Source of the DNA: Deuterostichococcus epilithicus
Lineage: Eukaryota > Chlorophyta > Trebouxiophyceae > Prasiolales > Stichococcaceae
Length of the DNA stretch: 64,000 nucleotides
Assembly (NCBI GenBank): GCA_033439295.1
Contig: JAVTLE010000015.1
Span: 1,116,001 to 1,180,000, forward strand
Direction of reading: 5' to 3'
This document shows, piece after piece, positions 33,501 through 55,416 of the stretch. Positions within the stretch are counted from its first letter, which is position 1. Each line of letters starts with the position of its first letter. The notes under the pieces are model-generated. The model ran no database searches, had not been told where the DNA came from, and was given only the letters and a program-made list of their open reading frames with translations. The position numbers were made by a program, and so were the translations under genes.

Positions 33501-34801
33501 GCGGTGCCACGGGCGACATACGCGCCCAGATTGGGTCGCGACCCGCTCTTTTCCAGAACGCGGTCCAGCAATCCCTCCGCCTCCAGCAGCTTGCCCTCGT
33601 TGATCTGCAGTGACATGGCAGGTTGGCTCAGCATGCAAGATGAACTCAGAAACTTGTCGGCACCAATCTATGCAGTGCCGAAGTGCTGTATAGGTCGCTG
33701 GATGGAGGGCATGTTGCACGACAGCACCTGCGGCACTTTGCAGGCAGGAGTGCCAATCAGGAAACGAAGGTACCTGGTTGACGGCATGGCCGACGGCGGC
33801 GTTGAGGTCGCGCTCCAGCAGGAGCAGCACGTCGGGCGGCAGCTGGTACCTGGCCTTGGTCTTGGCCTTGGCCCGCGCGGCGCTCTTGGGGGTGGCGTGT
33901 CCGTTGCTCGCAGCCAGGTGCGCCGCCTGCGTGGTTGACCTTGACTGTCAACTTGACTGCCATCACTGAACAGCATAGCACGGGATGAATCAAGGCTTCG
34001 AAAGCAAAATGAAGCATGCAGCAGCCACGGTTGTTGACCTGCAGCTCGGTGGCCGAGGATGCCGTCGGCTGGCTCGGCGCAGGCGCGGCGGCCGCTGGCT
34101 CCGGGGCCGCGGCTGCGGTCGCGGCGGACGCCGCGGCCTTGGGCTGCGACGTCGCTGCCGCAGCTGCGACGGCCTGGGCCTCGACGTCCGGGTTCTTCAG
34201 CAGCGCCTGGGCCTCCAGCACCAACGTGATGTCGCTGGCCAGCAGGTCCGCTGCTGCCGCCTTTTCCCACAGCTGCTTCGCTTCCTGCGAGAGATCCGAT
34301 GCCAGGTTCATCGCGTCCTGTGACGGACGTGAAATGTATATACGGAGGGCACACAGGGCGGCACGCGGGTGCATACACCATGCATGTGTATCCAATATGC
34401 CCTTACCTGGGTGCGCTTCAGGGCATGCAGCACCTTGCCCTGCCGCACCAGCGCCTGCAGGTTGGCCGGGTCCTTCTCCAATGCCGCCTCGTATTCCTGC
34501 AGGGGCCATTGCGGGCGGTCGGCACCTGGCCCTCCCAGGATCATATTTGTGCGTGCATGTTCGTGCATGCCGAGGCAGCAGCCTCGGATGTGGCGGGACC
34601 GACCTTGAGCGCCTTGCGCTTCAGCTGCAGCTTCTCGTAGCAGAAGGCGCGATTGCAGAGCAGCTGGGGAGTTGCCGAGCCGACTTCCTGGATGAGCCGC
34701 TCCAAAGCCTTCAACGCTTGCGCGTAATTGCCCGACTGGAGGTGGTCGCCGAGTTCCTGCTGCAGCGCTATTGCAGTGGATGCGCCATTGGCCGATGCCA
34801 T
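27560..34801 (-). CDS. TTC13: TTC13-like tetratricopeptide repeat protein
   Basis: Twenty-one exons: 34604-34801, 34407-34496, 34039-34317, 33774-33926, 33475-33604, 33155-33267, 32827-32946, 32441-32608, 32032-32230, 31657-31781, 31358-31445, 30980-31086, 30656-30793, 30244-30393, 29834-30014, 29330-29484, 28912-28998, 28661-28755, 28343-28448, 27910-28065 and 27560-27646; 2925 nt, 974 residues. The N-terminal TPR pair is followed by an Ala-rich linker. The central TPR array contains AVDDFSKAVELQPNYADCWK, AIDTYKKALKLDPGLKDAWS and ACYHALGFHRSAARDYH. The C-terminal half is the TTC13 signature: LDKDISPVFKESWCKKGPPP, GWRDAMDILVRWRQLSEPND, EMSIRTPVTPPRWQDFD, WYNFMPLARGTAVVGAMTLL, ASIPEGYQTDWEAILSQ and LGTMRARLEALN. 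The molecular function is unknown in any organism I know of. Introns starting at 33154, 31656 and 27909 have GC donors. The start is the first ATG in frame. Confidence 0.92.
31911..31961. repeat. 18-base tandem repeat in a TTC13 intron
   Basis: The unit gctggcgcttgccaacct occurs at 31911-31928 and 31929-31946, then a diverged partial third copy. It lies in the intron between exons 32032-32230 and 31657-31781. Confidence 0.8.
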
Positions 34802-35173
34802 AATGTCAACAAGTGCAGCCTGGTCAGCCCGCCCAGACGAGTGCTGCACACAGGCGTCCAAGGGGCCCGCTTGTGAGAACCACCACAGCTTGAACCACTC
34901 TCTAAAAAATTTAGCTGACCGTGGTGCACGGAATGTGAGAGAGGCTGGCGAACGGCACAGGCTTGGACAGTGTGCAATGGATCTCTACTTTGTTTCGAAG
35001 GATGACGCAATGACAGCCTACAGCCCTGCACCAAGTGTTTTCAAGGCCGAGAGCATGCGTCACAATACGCGCGTCAACAAGACCGTTCCCGTCAGAAATT
35101 GCATATGGTGTAAGTTCGCGGGAGTACTGGCAGCCTCTGGGGGACCTGCACTGATAGGCCACCCAAACGCAGT
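34802..35173. promoter_or_regulatory. Divergent intergenic region TTC13 / FHA-AAA ATPase
   Basis: Only 372 bases separate the two start codons, so both promoters must lie here or overlap. The AT-rich stretch near 34900-34912 (ctctaaaaaatttagc) is the only notable composition change. No defined motif is supported. Confidence 0.4.
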
Positions 35174-45027
<9,854 letters not shown>

Positions 45028-45870
45028 CACTTCTGGGCAGTGCTTTTACTAGACCACGTTGCATGACGCCGTGGTTTTGTGTGCTTTACGGATGTTATGC
45101 TGCACTGACTGGCATACCGCACTGACTTGCATGCCGCACTGACTGACCCGTGGTGCTTGTTTCGTGCAGTGCCCACCTATTTTATGTGAATGCTGGGCCC
45201 GTGGATGTCTTCCTTGGTTGAAAGCGGCCGGTCCGCGTGTCAGCTGATCATACTGCCGACGCTCAGCTCAACTACGTCTTGCCAAGCAGTAGGCCGGTGA
45301 CAGCTCGGACCTTCAGCGCGCAGCGGGCTGCTGTGCGATTTTCACATGTAGGGTCAACCTCTTGGATGACAGCAAGCCGCTGCTGTTGTATTTGTCAGCC
45401 ACCAACAGGTTGCATCTTTGTTGGTATACGTTTGAACATTCTTTGAGGCTCGTGGGCCAGATGTTGATACCTGCTTGCATGTTCTGTGCCCTGCATCTCG
45501 CTGTGCATGCGCATCTGCTCGAGCAACACTGATTTTCTGTCAGTTCTGTCCAGTGCAAGTTCACCAGCCCGCCACAATTCAAAGCCATACTTCTATGACT
45601 TTTGCAAATTGGTAGCCACATGCTCCCCAGACCAAGGACGTACATCTGCAGCTGCGGAGTATGGGTGCTTGTCCTACAACTTCAAAGAATTCTGGAGCAT
45701 GCGCATAGGTGTATATTCCCAACTCGAAGCAACTGTTATGACATGAAAGCTGTGGCCAATGAAACAGCACCGGCACGGAGCCCATCTCATCTAGGCTTTT
45801 GACCAGAACCCGCCACTCAGGAGAGGCCAGCTGCCGTGCGAACCTTGCGCAACCGATGAGCAGTCAGCGG
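45028..45870. other. Convergent intergenic region with a short tandem repeat
   Basis: 3 prime flanks of the FHA-AAA gene (+) and the apyrase gene (-). It holds three imperfect copies of about 17 bases (gcactgactggcatacc type) at 45101-45150. No gene recognised. Confidence 0.5.
45101..45150. repeat. Three imperfect 17-base tandem copies
   Basis: Copies begin tgcactgactggcatacc, gcactgacttgcatgcc and gcactgactgacccg. About 75 bases past the FHA-AAA stop codon, probably in its 3 prime UTR. Confidence 0.7.
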
Positions 45871-48800
45871 TCAGCTCATGGAGGATAGCACGTTGATGGC
45901 GGCGCCGAGTGGCCATGCTGCCTCGATCTCCTCCGCTTTGTACTTGACCTTCTTCACAATCGTGATCTCCGCCTCCTCGGGCACCTGCGGCCGCGGCCGA
46001 GCGCAACGAGCTTAGTGCACGTCGGAGTCGAAAGGGCAGGAGAGGCGACATGGACGCTGGGACGAAACCCCAAAAGACAGGCCCGACAGCGTATTTGGTG
46101 CTGCGGGGCGCACTGCACTGTCCCGAACAATGCTTCTGTGTGACAGCGGCATCCGCGACTTCAAAGGGCAAGTCGGCTTCAGTGGGCGCGGGCGGGTGCA
46201 AGGCGGCACCTTGAAGCCCTTGGTGAGCAACGTGTGCAGGAAGGAGAGGTCCATGCACAGGTACGGCTGCTGCGCCTCCTCCACCTGAGCGCGCAGATCA
46301 CACACAGAACATGCCTCACTAGGCGGGTCACACGCGCACAGCAGAGTCCAACATCCGCAGACCGACATGTCAAATGTATCATCAGTATCGCTGGGTCACT
46401 TTTGGCGGATCAATGCTGACGCCAGGTCGCAGTGAAGCAGAAACGTCGGAGGGGGCGGCGCAGGCGCGTCCCTGAGAGCCCGCTGCCGCTGCAGCGCAGG
46501 GGCACCATCGTGGCAGCGAAAAGGAGGGAAAGGGGATGTGGGAATGGGAGGCTTGTGTTTGGTGGTGCTTGTGTTTCCAGCAGCGCACCGAGGGAAACTC
46601 GGCGGGAAGGTTCTGCATGGGCGTCCTGCACGCGCGGTCGCCGTGGGTGCGGAACACTGCCGGCCTGATGACAACGGATATGGTCTTGTCGTCGGGGATG
46701 AGCCCCACGTCCTGCGCCCGGTCCCAGAAGTAGCTGGAGATGTAGAACACCGCCGGCACCTTGGTGCCGCCCCACGCGCCCGCAAAGGTGCATTCTGACT
46801 GCGGCGAGCGGGCGTGGCCAGAGAGTAGTCAGCATTGGAGATATGTCCGTGGGAGGACGGATCTGAGGCAGCCGCCAACCTGAGGCAATACGCCCTTGCG
46901 ACAGTGGCAGGGTTACAGACGACAACGCTGTAATGTGTATGCAAGCATATGTCTGCGTATGCTGGGTGAATGAAGCGTGAGCTGGTGCAAGTTGCTTCAG
47001 AAGCTGAGGTCGGCGCACCAGCTGGGCTTTGGGCACGCCACAACTGCCGCCGATGGTCATGACCTGCGACACCAGCTTCGTGCACGTCCCAAACTCCGCC
47101 CTGCACAGCGTTTCCATGCCAGTGGCACTGCTGATCATCTCAACCCCCATAAAACCATCATCACCATGGCCTGCTGTGCGACCTGATCTTGCGTGCAGTC
47201 CTCTGTAAAACTCCAGAATCGTTTCTAAGGACAGGTCCAGAACAACAGGCGCCCAGAAGTTGCTGTTGAATCTGCTCCTTGGCAAGAAAATCGCTGTGTG
47301 CGCATCTGTCAAACGATTGGACAGTCCTCCCTCGTCGCGCACCCGGTCTTGGCAGCAACTAGGTTGTGCTGCTTGCCGCCATACTCGAAGATGCCGGTGT
47401 GGTCCAGCGGCACGCACGGATTGGAGGCCGCGGTGTCCGCCCAGTCTAGCGTCGCCGCCCGCGCCGCCATCAGTCCAAAGCCCAGGTAGCTGTGGAAGCA
47501 GGAGCAGAATTTTGGACCAGTTTTCCAGTCAGAGGAGGCATCACCACGTTTGTACCGACGCAAGAGAGCCACTGCATTTGATTTGACATGCCTGCTGCCA
47601 GCAGCGGCTGCCAGCCAGCACTACCAGCTCTTCGGTACGCTCCAGCACCACCATGTAAATGTAGATGTGAATTCAAAGCAGCAGGGCTCTGCTGTCCAGG
47701 AGAAAGACTAATTCCGCCAAGGAACGGAGCGCACCTGTGCACATACACATGGTACTCCTCGCCGCCCCCGGACAAGTTGCTTATGTAGCCGTCGGGCGCC
47801 TTCTTGGCCTCCTCCTCGCTCATTGCAAATGCCATCTGGACCGAGCCGCCGCCCTGCGGGATGGGAGCGCAACTTCAGCGTTGCAGGTGCTGCGGCGCTC
47901 CAGAAGAGTCCCGCTTCAGTGGCGCCTCATAGTGCGGCAGCGCAAGGCTTGTCGCTGCCATGAAGCAGCTGCAAGGCCCTGCTGCACCGTTTCAAGCAGA
48001 CATGGCATGACATTCATGTGGTCAGCTTCAATACAAAGCGCCACACGGCGCAAGGTGGGTGCACAGAGGCTGCTGAACAGGCCGTTGGCAGCGACAAGCA
48101 GAAGTGTTTCCTATGGATCTGTTGCAGCCAGGTCTCACCAGGTCGATGGCGGCGACGGTGTCGCCTTCCTTGCGGCCCAGGTGGCCCAGCAGGTAGTTCA
48201 GCGTCAGCCATGCAAAGCCGCCCTCCTCCGTGCCTGCACAGCGACACCGTGGCGGTCGGATGGAAGTTACTACATGACCTGAAGCACCAAGGCCCAACCT
48301 GTCACACCCGCCTCTGGCTGTCAAATGTCCCGAACGCTGGCTGCAGGCGCTGCACTCCAAAAGCGGAGGCGGCGCAGAGCACAAGACAGCGATGTGAACG
48401 TGCCGCCGCACCGCCGGTCATGGAGACCTGCTTCAGTTGGTAGGGGAATGTCCATTACCAGGTGTTGCAAAGCCTAGGCTGCTGGCCGGAGAGGGTGCGC
48501 CAGGGTGGGGAAACCGGCGAGAAGGATGCAACAGCAGTTGCGGGCTCGCAGCGCACCGTCGATGATGGAGACCTGTTCCAGCTGGAAAGGGTAGTCCTTC
48601 GTCAGATGCTGCTTGACGGCGGCCAGAATGTCGTCCGCCTTGCTGCCGGGCAGCAGCCGCAGCCCCGCGGTCGCGCCCACCTTGATTGGCGTCTTTGCCT
48701 GCGCAGAGACTGGAGGCGCACCGTTCAGGTGCACCGCTTGTGATGGGCGTGGCTGCATGTGCACCTGGCTGACGCTGAGTGTCGCTCGCAAGATCCACAA

Positions 48801-50044
48801 GCATACTCCCGCTCCACCCTACCGGGCGCCCCGGGGGGGGACCTCTGGTCTCCTACCCCTTCCCAAGCGCGTGCAGAGAGGGCTATGCTGCAAGATGCCT
48901 GGGGCGGGCCATTCGAGGGCTGCGGGGCGGCAGCCGCCAGTGAATGCCAGCAGTCAGAGCGATCCACAACCTTTAAACCCTCAGCCCTACCTGAAGCTCT
49001 TCAGGGACCGTCTTAAGGGCAGTCGCCAGGAGCTGATCCAGCGAGGCCGCCGCGGCGCCCGGGTCGCTGTCGTAGGAGCTCAGCCCCGGCTTCAGCTGCT
49101 CGAAGGTGTCCGTGTCCAGGTCCAAACGGCCGTCCACGACCTGCATGCAGCGGACGCTGCGCTCCAGTCCCCGAGGCCACCTTGTTTGCGGTGGCTGTCT
49201 GGCCGCGGCACACTGTTGTGTCCGGTAGCTGACCTGACATGCAGCAAGCGTTGGCTCGTCAGCCAAAGCCCCGACTGCAGCGTCGACATCAGATGTTGGG
49301 CCACCCACCAGGAACTTGTACACGTGCACGCGGCTCCCGGTACTCCCGGCATCTATGATCACGGCATACTGCAACGCGCCCTTTTCTGCGCTGTTCAGCT
49401 TCGACGTGTCTGTCGTGTCGACGCCCTCCTTCACCTGCAGCACCACAGGACAGCGAGATCGCCAGCGGACAGCCTGCCACCCTGGAGCATGTAGCAGTGG
49501 AGTCAGGGCAGAGTCGGCCGCATGCTTGGCGCGGCGATCGCATCTTTTGCTGACTGGCTGGCGTGCTCGCATCCCGATCTGCAGGTGGGATGCCGGAAGC
49601 TCGCCTTCTTCAGGGTGGGCAGCTCCTCGTTGCTCTCGGAGGTGCTCAGCACCCGGTAGGTTTCCGGTCCTGACCGCGGCATAATCATCAGCACTGCTAG
49701 TATGAGCAGCACCTGTGCGTTGAGCGCGCACAGATTCAGGAAGGTGCACTTGAAGTGACACTGTCCGCTGCAGTGTGATACTGCTGTTGTGTCTCCAGAT
49801 TCATGTGCAGCGTCGAAGGCATGCCGCAGCATGCACTTCTCCAGCCTGACTGCCAAGTACAGCAGCTCACCGGCACAGAGATCAGAATGACGACGCCGCG
49901 GTACCTGCGCGCAAGAGGTTTGCGTGTCAAATGCAGGCTGCGCACTGACACTGGTGATCGCCGCCGCCACCAGCACAGACTGCAGGCAAGTGCCGCAGCT
50001 CACCTCAGGTACATGTCCGACAGGCTGGACGGTCGATGCCGCAT
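45871..50044 (-). CDS. GDA1/CD39 nucleoside phosphatase (apyrase)
   Basis: Thirteen exons: 50004-50044, 49871-49904, 49605-49712, 49309-49434, 48991-49140, 48557-48698, 48139-48233, 47735-47853, 47343-47489, 47064-47100, 46589-46798, 46210-46284 and 45871-45984; 1398 nt, 465 residues. A short cytosolic tail (MRHRPSSLSDMYLR) precedes one signal-anchor helix (GVVILISVPVLLILAVLMIM), assembled from three exons. All apyrase conserved regions are present: ACR1 IIDAGSTGSRVHVYKF, ACR2 GATAGLRLLPG, ACR3 IIDGTEEGGFAWLTLNYLLG, ACR4 IDLGGGSVQMAF and ACR5 EAAWPLGAAIN. Late motifs are CTFAGAWGG, SYFWDRAQDVG and YLCMDLSFLHTLL. The enzyme hydrolyses nucleoside di- or triphosphates; with one N-terminal anchor, a Golgi or cell-surface location is expected. 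The intron after 49605 has a GC donor. The 37-base exon 47064-47100 is the shortest of this gene after exon 2 and is supported by phase and by its Cys pattern. Confidence 0.92.
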
Positions 50045-50474
50045 CTTGGAGAAGCTGCCGGTCGAGAAGGATCTCGGACTGGCAGCTCCCGGCAAACCCC
50101 TCGACCTGGAGGGCCCCAGTCTGCTCTGCTCTACGCCTCCTCGCGAGGGTCTTTGCGCAAAATGCAGCGCCACTTTGTCGACGTCACTCCGTCAGTTCAC
50201 TACGGATCGTCTATCTGCCCCTAGGCAGAAGATAGAGGCACCAGAGGGGCCTGCAATCGACCAATACCTCCGACCAACACCCGATCAACTGCTCAGATCA
50301 GGTTGCTGCCCGTCGGTCCACGAGGAGCCTATGTGTCCAGCGATGTGAGGTGGTCCCAGGAGAATTTGCAATGACTGCTGTCACCGCCATTGCTCCTTTG
50401 GCGCTGCGAGCATGGGAGTTGCACCCGCGGTACACCGCCACTGAGTCGCCACAGCCCTGGCGACAGCATCACGC
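50045..50474. promoter_or_regulatory. Divergent intergenic region apyrase / IPMS
   Basis: 430 bases between divergent start codons; both promoters should lie here. No leucine-linked or other defined regulatory motif could be identified. Confidence 0.4.
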
Positions 50475-53400
50475 ATGCACGAAAAGGAGCCCGCAGGCTG
50501 CCTTTTCTCGAAACGTTCGGCAAACATGTTGGCCCAAGGGCGTATCGTCTCGCCTGTGGCGAGCACCAGCGGCCGCCAGTCGCCGGCGCAGCCTTGCCCG
50601 ACGCGGCAGGGATGGCTGCAGACGCCGCGCCTCAGGCATCAGCGGCGACGACAGCGGCAGCAGCAGCAGGCGCACCGAAATATCTGCATCAGCATACAAG
50701 CTGCAGCAGGCAATGGCGCGCTCACAGTACCGCGGCAGCGGCCTCCGTACGTCCCGCACAGGATTGATGACCCGAACTACGTCCGCATCTTCGACACCAC
50801 GCTGCGCGACGGCGAGCAGTCTCCAGGCGCCACGCTCACGGCGAAAGAGAAGCTGGACATCGCGCGGCAGCTGGTGAAGATGGGCATCGACATCATTGAG
50901 GCGGGCTTCCCGCAGGCGTCGCCCGGCGATTTTGCGGCAGTGCGCAGCATCGCGGAGACAGTGGGCCGGGAGGTGGACGCCGACGGCTACGTCCCCGTCA
51001 TCTGCGGCCTCGCGCGCTGCGTGCAGCAGGACGCCGAGGTGCACTGTTGGCCCTCTGACCATGTTGGCCGCTGCGGCGGCGCCTTCCCGCCACATGGCAG
51101 CTATGGGGCGGACTCAGACAGACGGCAGACGCCAACCGCTGCTGTGCCCTTCGGCGATGCAGCGCCTTCGGCAGAGGCCCTGGGTATGCCCCCGCAGTCA
51201 CACAGGCCGCACGTGCTGATCGGCTTTGATGCGCGCCGCACAGGCAGCCTGGAACGCGGTGCGGCCGGCGGTGCGACCGCGGGTGCACGTCTTTCTGGCC
51301 ACGTCGCCCATCCACATGCAGTTCAAGCTGAAGATGACGGAGGACCAGGTGGTCGCCAACGCTGTGAAGACAGTCAAGCACCTGCGGTCCCTCGGCTGCG
51401 AGGACATTGAGTTCTCGCCTGAGGACGCCACCCGGTGAGCTTCGTTGCTTTCGACAGTCTTGCTCTTCTTGCCACTCTCCAAATTTGCGTCGCTGTGATG
51501 TGCCTCTGAGGGCTAGGTTTTGGTGGCATTGCTTGCAAGCAAATGGCGCATCACTGCCAAACCGGGTGTTACGTCACTGCCAAGACAGCAAGCGGCCTCA
51601 TTGGCCCCAGCGAACGCATCCGCCGGGGTCTGGGCAGAATGGGGAAAATGGGGCAATTCATGACCACAGATGGCGCAGGTCCACAGTGCAGATCGTGCTC
51701 CTTTTCACTGTCACACTTCCTGGCACACATCAGGTCGGAACCCAAGTTCCTGTACCGGGTATTGGCCGCGGTCATTGAGGCTGGCGCAACGACCGTCAAC
51801 ATCCCGGACACCACTGGGTGGGCGCTGCCGCACGAGTTTGGAGCCCTGATTGCGGACCTCAAAGCCAACACGCCCGGCATCGACAACGTGGTCATCTCCA
51901 CGCACTGCCAGAACGACCTGGGCCTGTCCACGGCCAACAGCCTCGCCGGCGCGCAGAACGGCGCTCGGCAGGTGACTCTCTGCCGCCCATTGGCGCTCTG
52001 CGTGTGTGCCGGGCCATGCCGCTGTCTCTTCGGTGCCCACCAGCTACAACTAGCAGGGCAAGGGAAGGCATTTGCAGAGGAAATGTGACCTGCTGCTGGT
52101 GTACAGAAGTCTCAGATTCCGTTTGTGATTCTGCAATCCTTCCTTGACACAGGTTGAGTGCACGATCAACGGCATCGGCGAGCGGGCTGGCAATGCCTCC
52201 CTGGAGGAGGTGGCACTTGCCATCTACCTGCGAGGGTGAAGCTCCTGGGAAACTCTCTTGTCATTTCGTCGCATCAACATGTACGGCTTGCATGATGGTT
52301 GGCACGACATTGATGGAACGGCCTCTCACAACGCGTGATCGTGCGCGTCATGCAGGCAGAGTCAGATGGGGGGCCTGTGGACAGGCATCCGGCCAGAGGC
52401 GACCAGCGCCACCAGCAAAATGGTGTCAGATTACTCTGGCATGCTCATACAGCCACACAAGGTGATAATCTCGTCTGTTGCCTGCCCTCATTCGAGCGGC
52501 TCCTGTGCCTTCCGCGCCTGTGCTCCCTGGTGTGTTTGTGCCGTGGGTGCTGCCTGCCGGCCGCCACCCTGTTGGCCGCAGGAGCCAAGCTGGCTGGGCA
52601 TCTGAACAGGATGTCAGGCTGTGTGCTCACCGCGCAGGCCATTGTGGGTGCCAACGCCTTTGCGCACGAGTCAGGCATCCACCAGGACGGCATGCTGAAA
52701 AGCCCGGACACCTACGAGATCATGCGGCCGGAGCTCATTGGGCGCACCCGCAATGACGCTGCTGGTGCGGCGCCTGCTACGGGGGTGCATGACGATAGAG
52801 CGGGCGGTGCCAAGCACATAAGCGGCAGAGTCTGTGCTGGCCCTTGTAGAGGCTTTTGCATTTCGGTTTGACCGGCCTCGCCCTCCTCGAATCCTCATCG
52901 GATCCTCCAGTCCAATAGTGTGAACCAGCAGCCCTTCATGCCACCCGCAGGCCTGGTGATGGGCAAGCACAGCGGCCGGGCGGCACTGACCAAGCGCCTT
53001 GCGGACCTGGGCTTCAAGCTGGACGACGCGCAGCTCAACGACGTCTTTGCCCGCTTCAAGAAGGTCAACATGCATAGCTGTGTGTCTGGGTTTTGAAAGG
53101 CGGCGCGGGGGATGCGGGCTGCTAGGACAGTGCAGCCACCAGTGCTACGAAGGCGTTGGTCCCATGGGATAATCAGCGGCTAGACGAGAGAGTGGCGGCT
53201 GAACCTTCTGTCCTCGTTCTTTGCCGTCACCTGCCGATCCAACACAAAGTCTACCCGCCGCCTGCCTGTGGCTGACTCATTTCGAGACTGCACCTGGTGC
53301 AGCTGGCGGACGTCAAGAAGGGCATCACAGACGATGACATCAGCGCGCTGGCCACTGACGAGGCCAACCAGCCCGTCGTTGTGTGGGATCTCGCCGACCT

Positions 53401-54582
53401 GCAGGTGCCTCATGCTTGACAGAGAAGGAGCGCAAGGAGCCATTCCACTGCATGCCCCATGATGCCTTGAAGAGGGGGATGCCTTGAAGAGGGGGCTTCG
53501 GCCTTCTGGCACGTCGCTTTGCTGATCGAGGCGCCCGCAGGCACACGTCAGGTGCCTGACTTGCCGTGCTCGGTGGTTCAAACAGGTGACGAGCGGAACC
53601 CTGGGCCTGAACACCGCAACAGTCAAGATGAAGGGTCCCGATGGCATCCTGCGCATCTCCACCGGCACCGGCACAGGCGCGCTGTCGTCCCTCGGCTGAG
53701 ACAGTTCCTCACCATGCGGCACCACCGCGTCATCCGCCTGGCTGGCTCCTGAGGGGGCGAGGTGCCGCTGCACCAGGGTGGCTGGAGCCGCCAGAGCTGC
53801 CGATGGGAGAGGGCGGAGGCAGGAAGCCTGCAGTCGAAGGCTGTGAAATCAGGTGCCATGGGGAACCGCGCTGTGCCGCAGGGCCGGTGGACGCGGCGTA
53901 CAAGGCCATTGACGCGCTGGTGGGCGTGGAGGTGGTGCTGGACGACTACGCCATGAACAGCGTGACGGAGGGCATCGAGGCGCTCGCCGTGACGCGCGTC
54001 ATCGTGCGCCCCACGGGCTCCCTCGCCGCCCAGGGGGTCGTCAAGAGCGCGCAGGTGGGGCGGACCGTGAAAGGCGCAGGCTGTCGCTCATGTCGGCATC
54101 CCCTCACCCCGCTGCCCGGGTCCTGCAGAGCAAGCCCGGCGCGCAGGGTGGCTGGCTGGCTGGTGTTGACCAACCAAAGTAGGGGCTGTGTCAGACCTCG
54201 GTTCTGCCGTCTGGCAGCGCTGCTGGGCACTGGTGGCTGCAGCATGTGAAACAGTGTGTGTCGCCAGCGCGAGACCAATGCGCCCCAGCACATGAGGTGA
54301 TGTCGGGCGCCAGCGTGCGGCCAAGTCACCCTCGCAGGACAGTCGGAAAGCAGCAGCATGCTGAGGAACGTTCCCTGCGCGGCACAGGGCCGGCGCTACC
54401 AGCGCACGTTCTCGGGCACTGCGTCGCACGAGGACATTGTGGTGGGCTCCGCCCGCGCCTACGTGACCGCCCTGAACAAGCTCATCAACTACATCAAGTC
54501 GCAACAGGCGGCAGCGCTGGACCCCGCCGTTGAGGAGCAGACGGACTCGGTGGCCACCGAGCCGGTGGCCACCCCCGTTTGA
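50475..54582 (+). CDS. IPMS: 2-isopropylmalate synthase, plastid leucine pathway
   Basis: Eleven exons: 50475-51038, 51244-51434, 51734-51971, 52153-52235, 52362-52461, 52638-52764, 52951-53063, 53303-53404, 53586-53670, 53882-54054 and 54388-54582; 656 residues from this ATG, 639 from the in-frame ATG at 50526. The Arg/Gln/Ser-rich N-terminus fits a plastid transit peptide. The TIM barrel begins [20 protein letters not shown] (metal and 2-oxoacid site) and continues [52 protein letters not shown] and [27 protein letters not shown] and [14 protein letters not shown] give the linker subdomains. The C-terminus is the leucine-binding regulatory domain ([40 protein letters not shown]). It condenses acetyl-CoA with 2-oxoisovalerate, the first committed leucine step, and should be feedback-inhibited by leucine. 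The intron after 53670 has a GC donor. Confidence 0.95.
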
Positions 54583-55416
54583 TCGTGTGTCCAGAAGGTC
54601 ACAAGGTCTTTGCATGCCCAGGCCAGGTGCAGGCTGTGGGTGGGAGCATCGAGGGGTGCTTGCCGCTCGGTTGGTGTAACAAACTGTGGCTTGCGGCACA
54701 CACGCTTCTGGCTATCAAGCTGTTCTCCCGTCTGCATGCAGCAGAGTACTTGAACAGATGCTGGGTGACTGGACCAGCAAGCAGCATGGCGGCGCACATG
54801 TGGTCGATCCGAAGGCAGGTTGTTTGTTATGAACCTGGAACCAGTTGTGTTTTGACAACAAAATCTTCGTTGCGGTTGGCATTTCCCCAGGCTGCACGCC
54901 GGAGGCGACAAATTTTCCATTGCACTGTATTTCCCTGATGGGAGTGCCACCTTACAATTGCGCGATCCATCAACAACAAGCCATTTCGTAGCCCAAGCTC
55001 TCACTGCGACTCTTGCATATTAAAACGACAAGCCATAATGTACAAGTTGTGGCGAATGACCACAATGTACATAGTGCATCCTGCTCCCTCCTGGCCAAGA
55101 CTTGCTACACAGGTGCCTGAGCAACAAAGCCATTCTCCCTCCTCTTCACAAGCTTGACGCCCTCCCCGTCCCGTAGTTGCAGATTGCAGATCTGCCAATG
55201 TTTACGCCGCATTAGGTAGGCAAGCCTGCCCAATGACCACCCACGAGCAGCGATTTGCAGCGCCATCACTTCCGCAAAACTGGCGGAAGATGGGCAGCAG
55301 CCACGTTCCACCAATACTGCGATGTCCACCGCTGCTGCCAGAACGACAGTTTCTGCTCTGAAGTGCGCCTCACGCCTGTGTGCGCGGACACCAATGCCGC
55401 GGCGCCAACATTTCCT
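54583..55416. other. Convergent intergenic region
   Basis: 3 prime flanks of IPMS (+) and the DUF3110-like gene (-). It holds a TGTAA signal for IPMS at 54675-54679. No coding sequence recognised. Confidence 0.45.
54675..54679 (+). terminator. Candidate TGTAA polyadenylation signal for IPMS
   Basis: TGTAA about 93 bases past the IPMS stop codon, in the expected algal position. Short motif, so only suggestive. Confidence 0.4.
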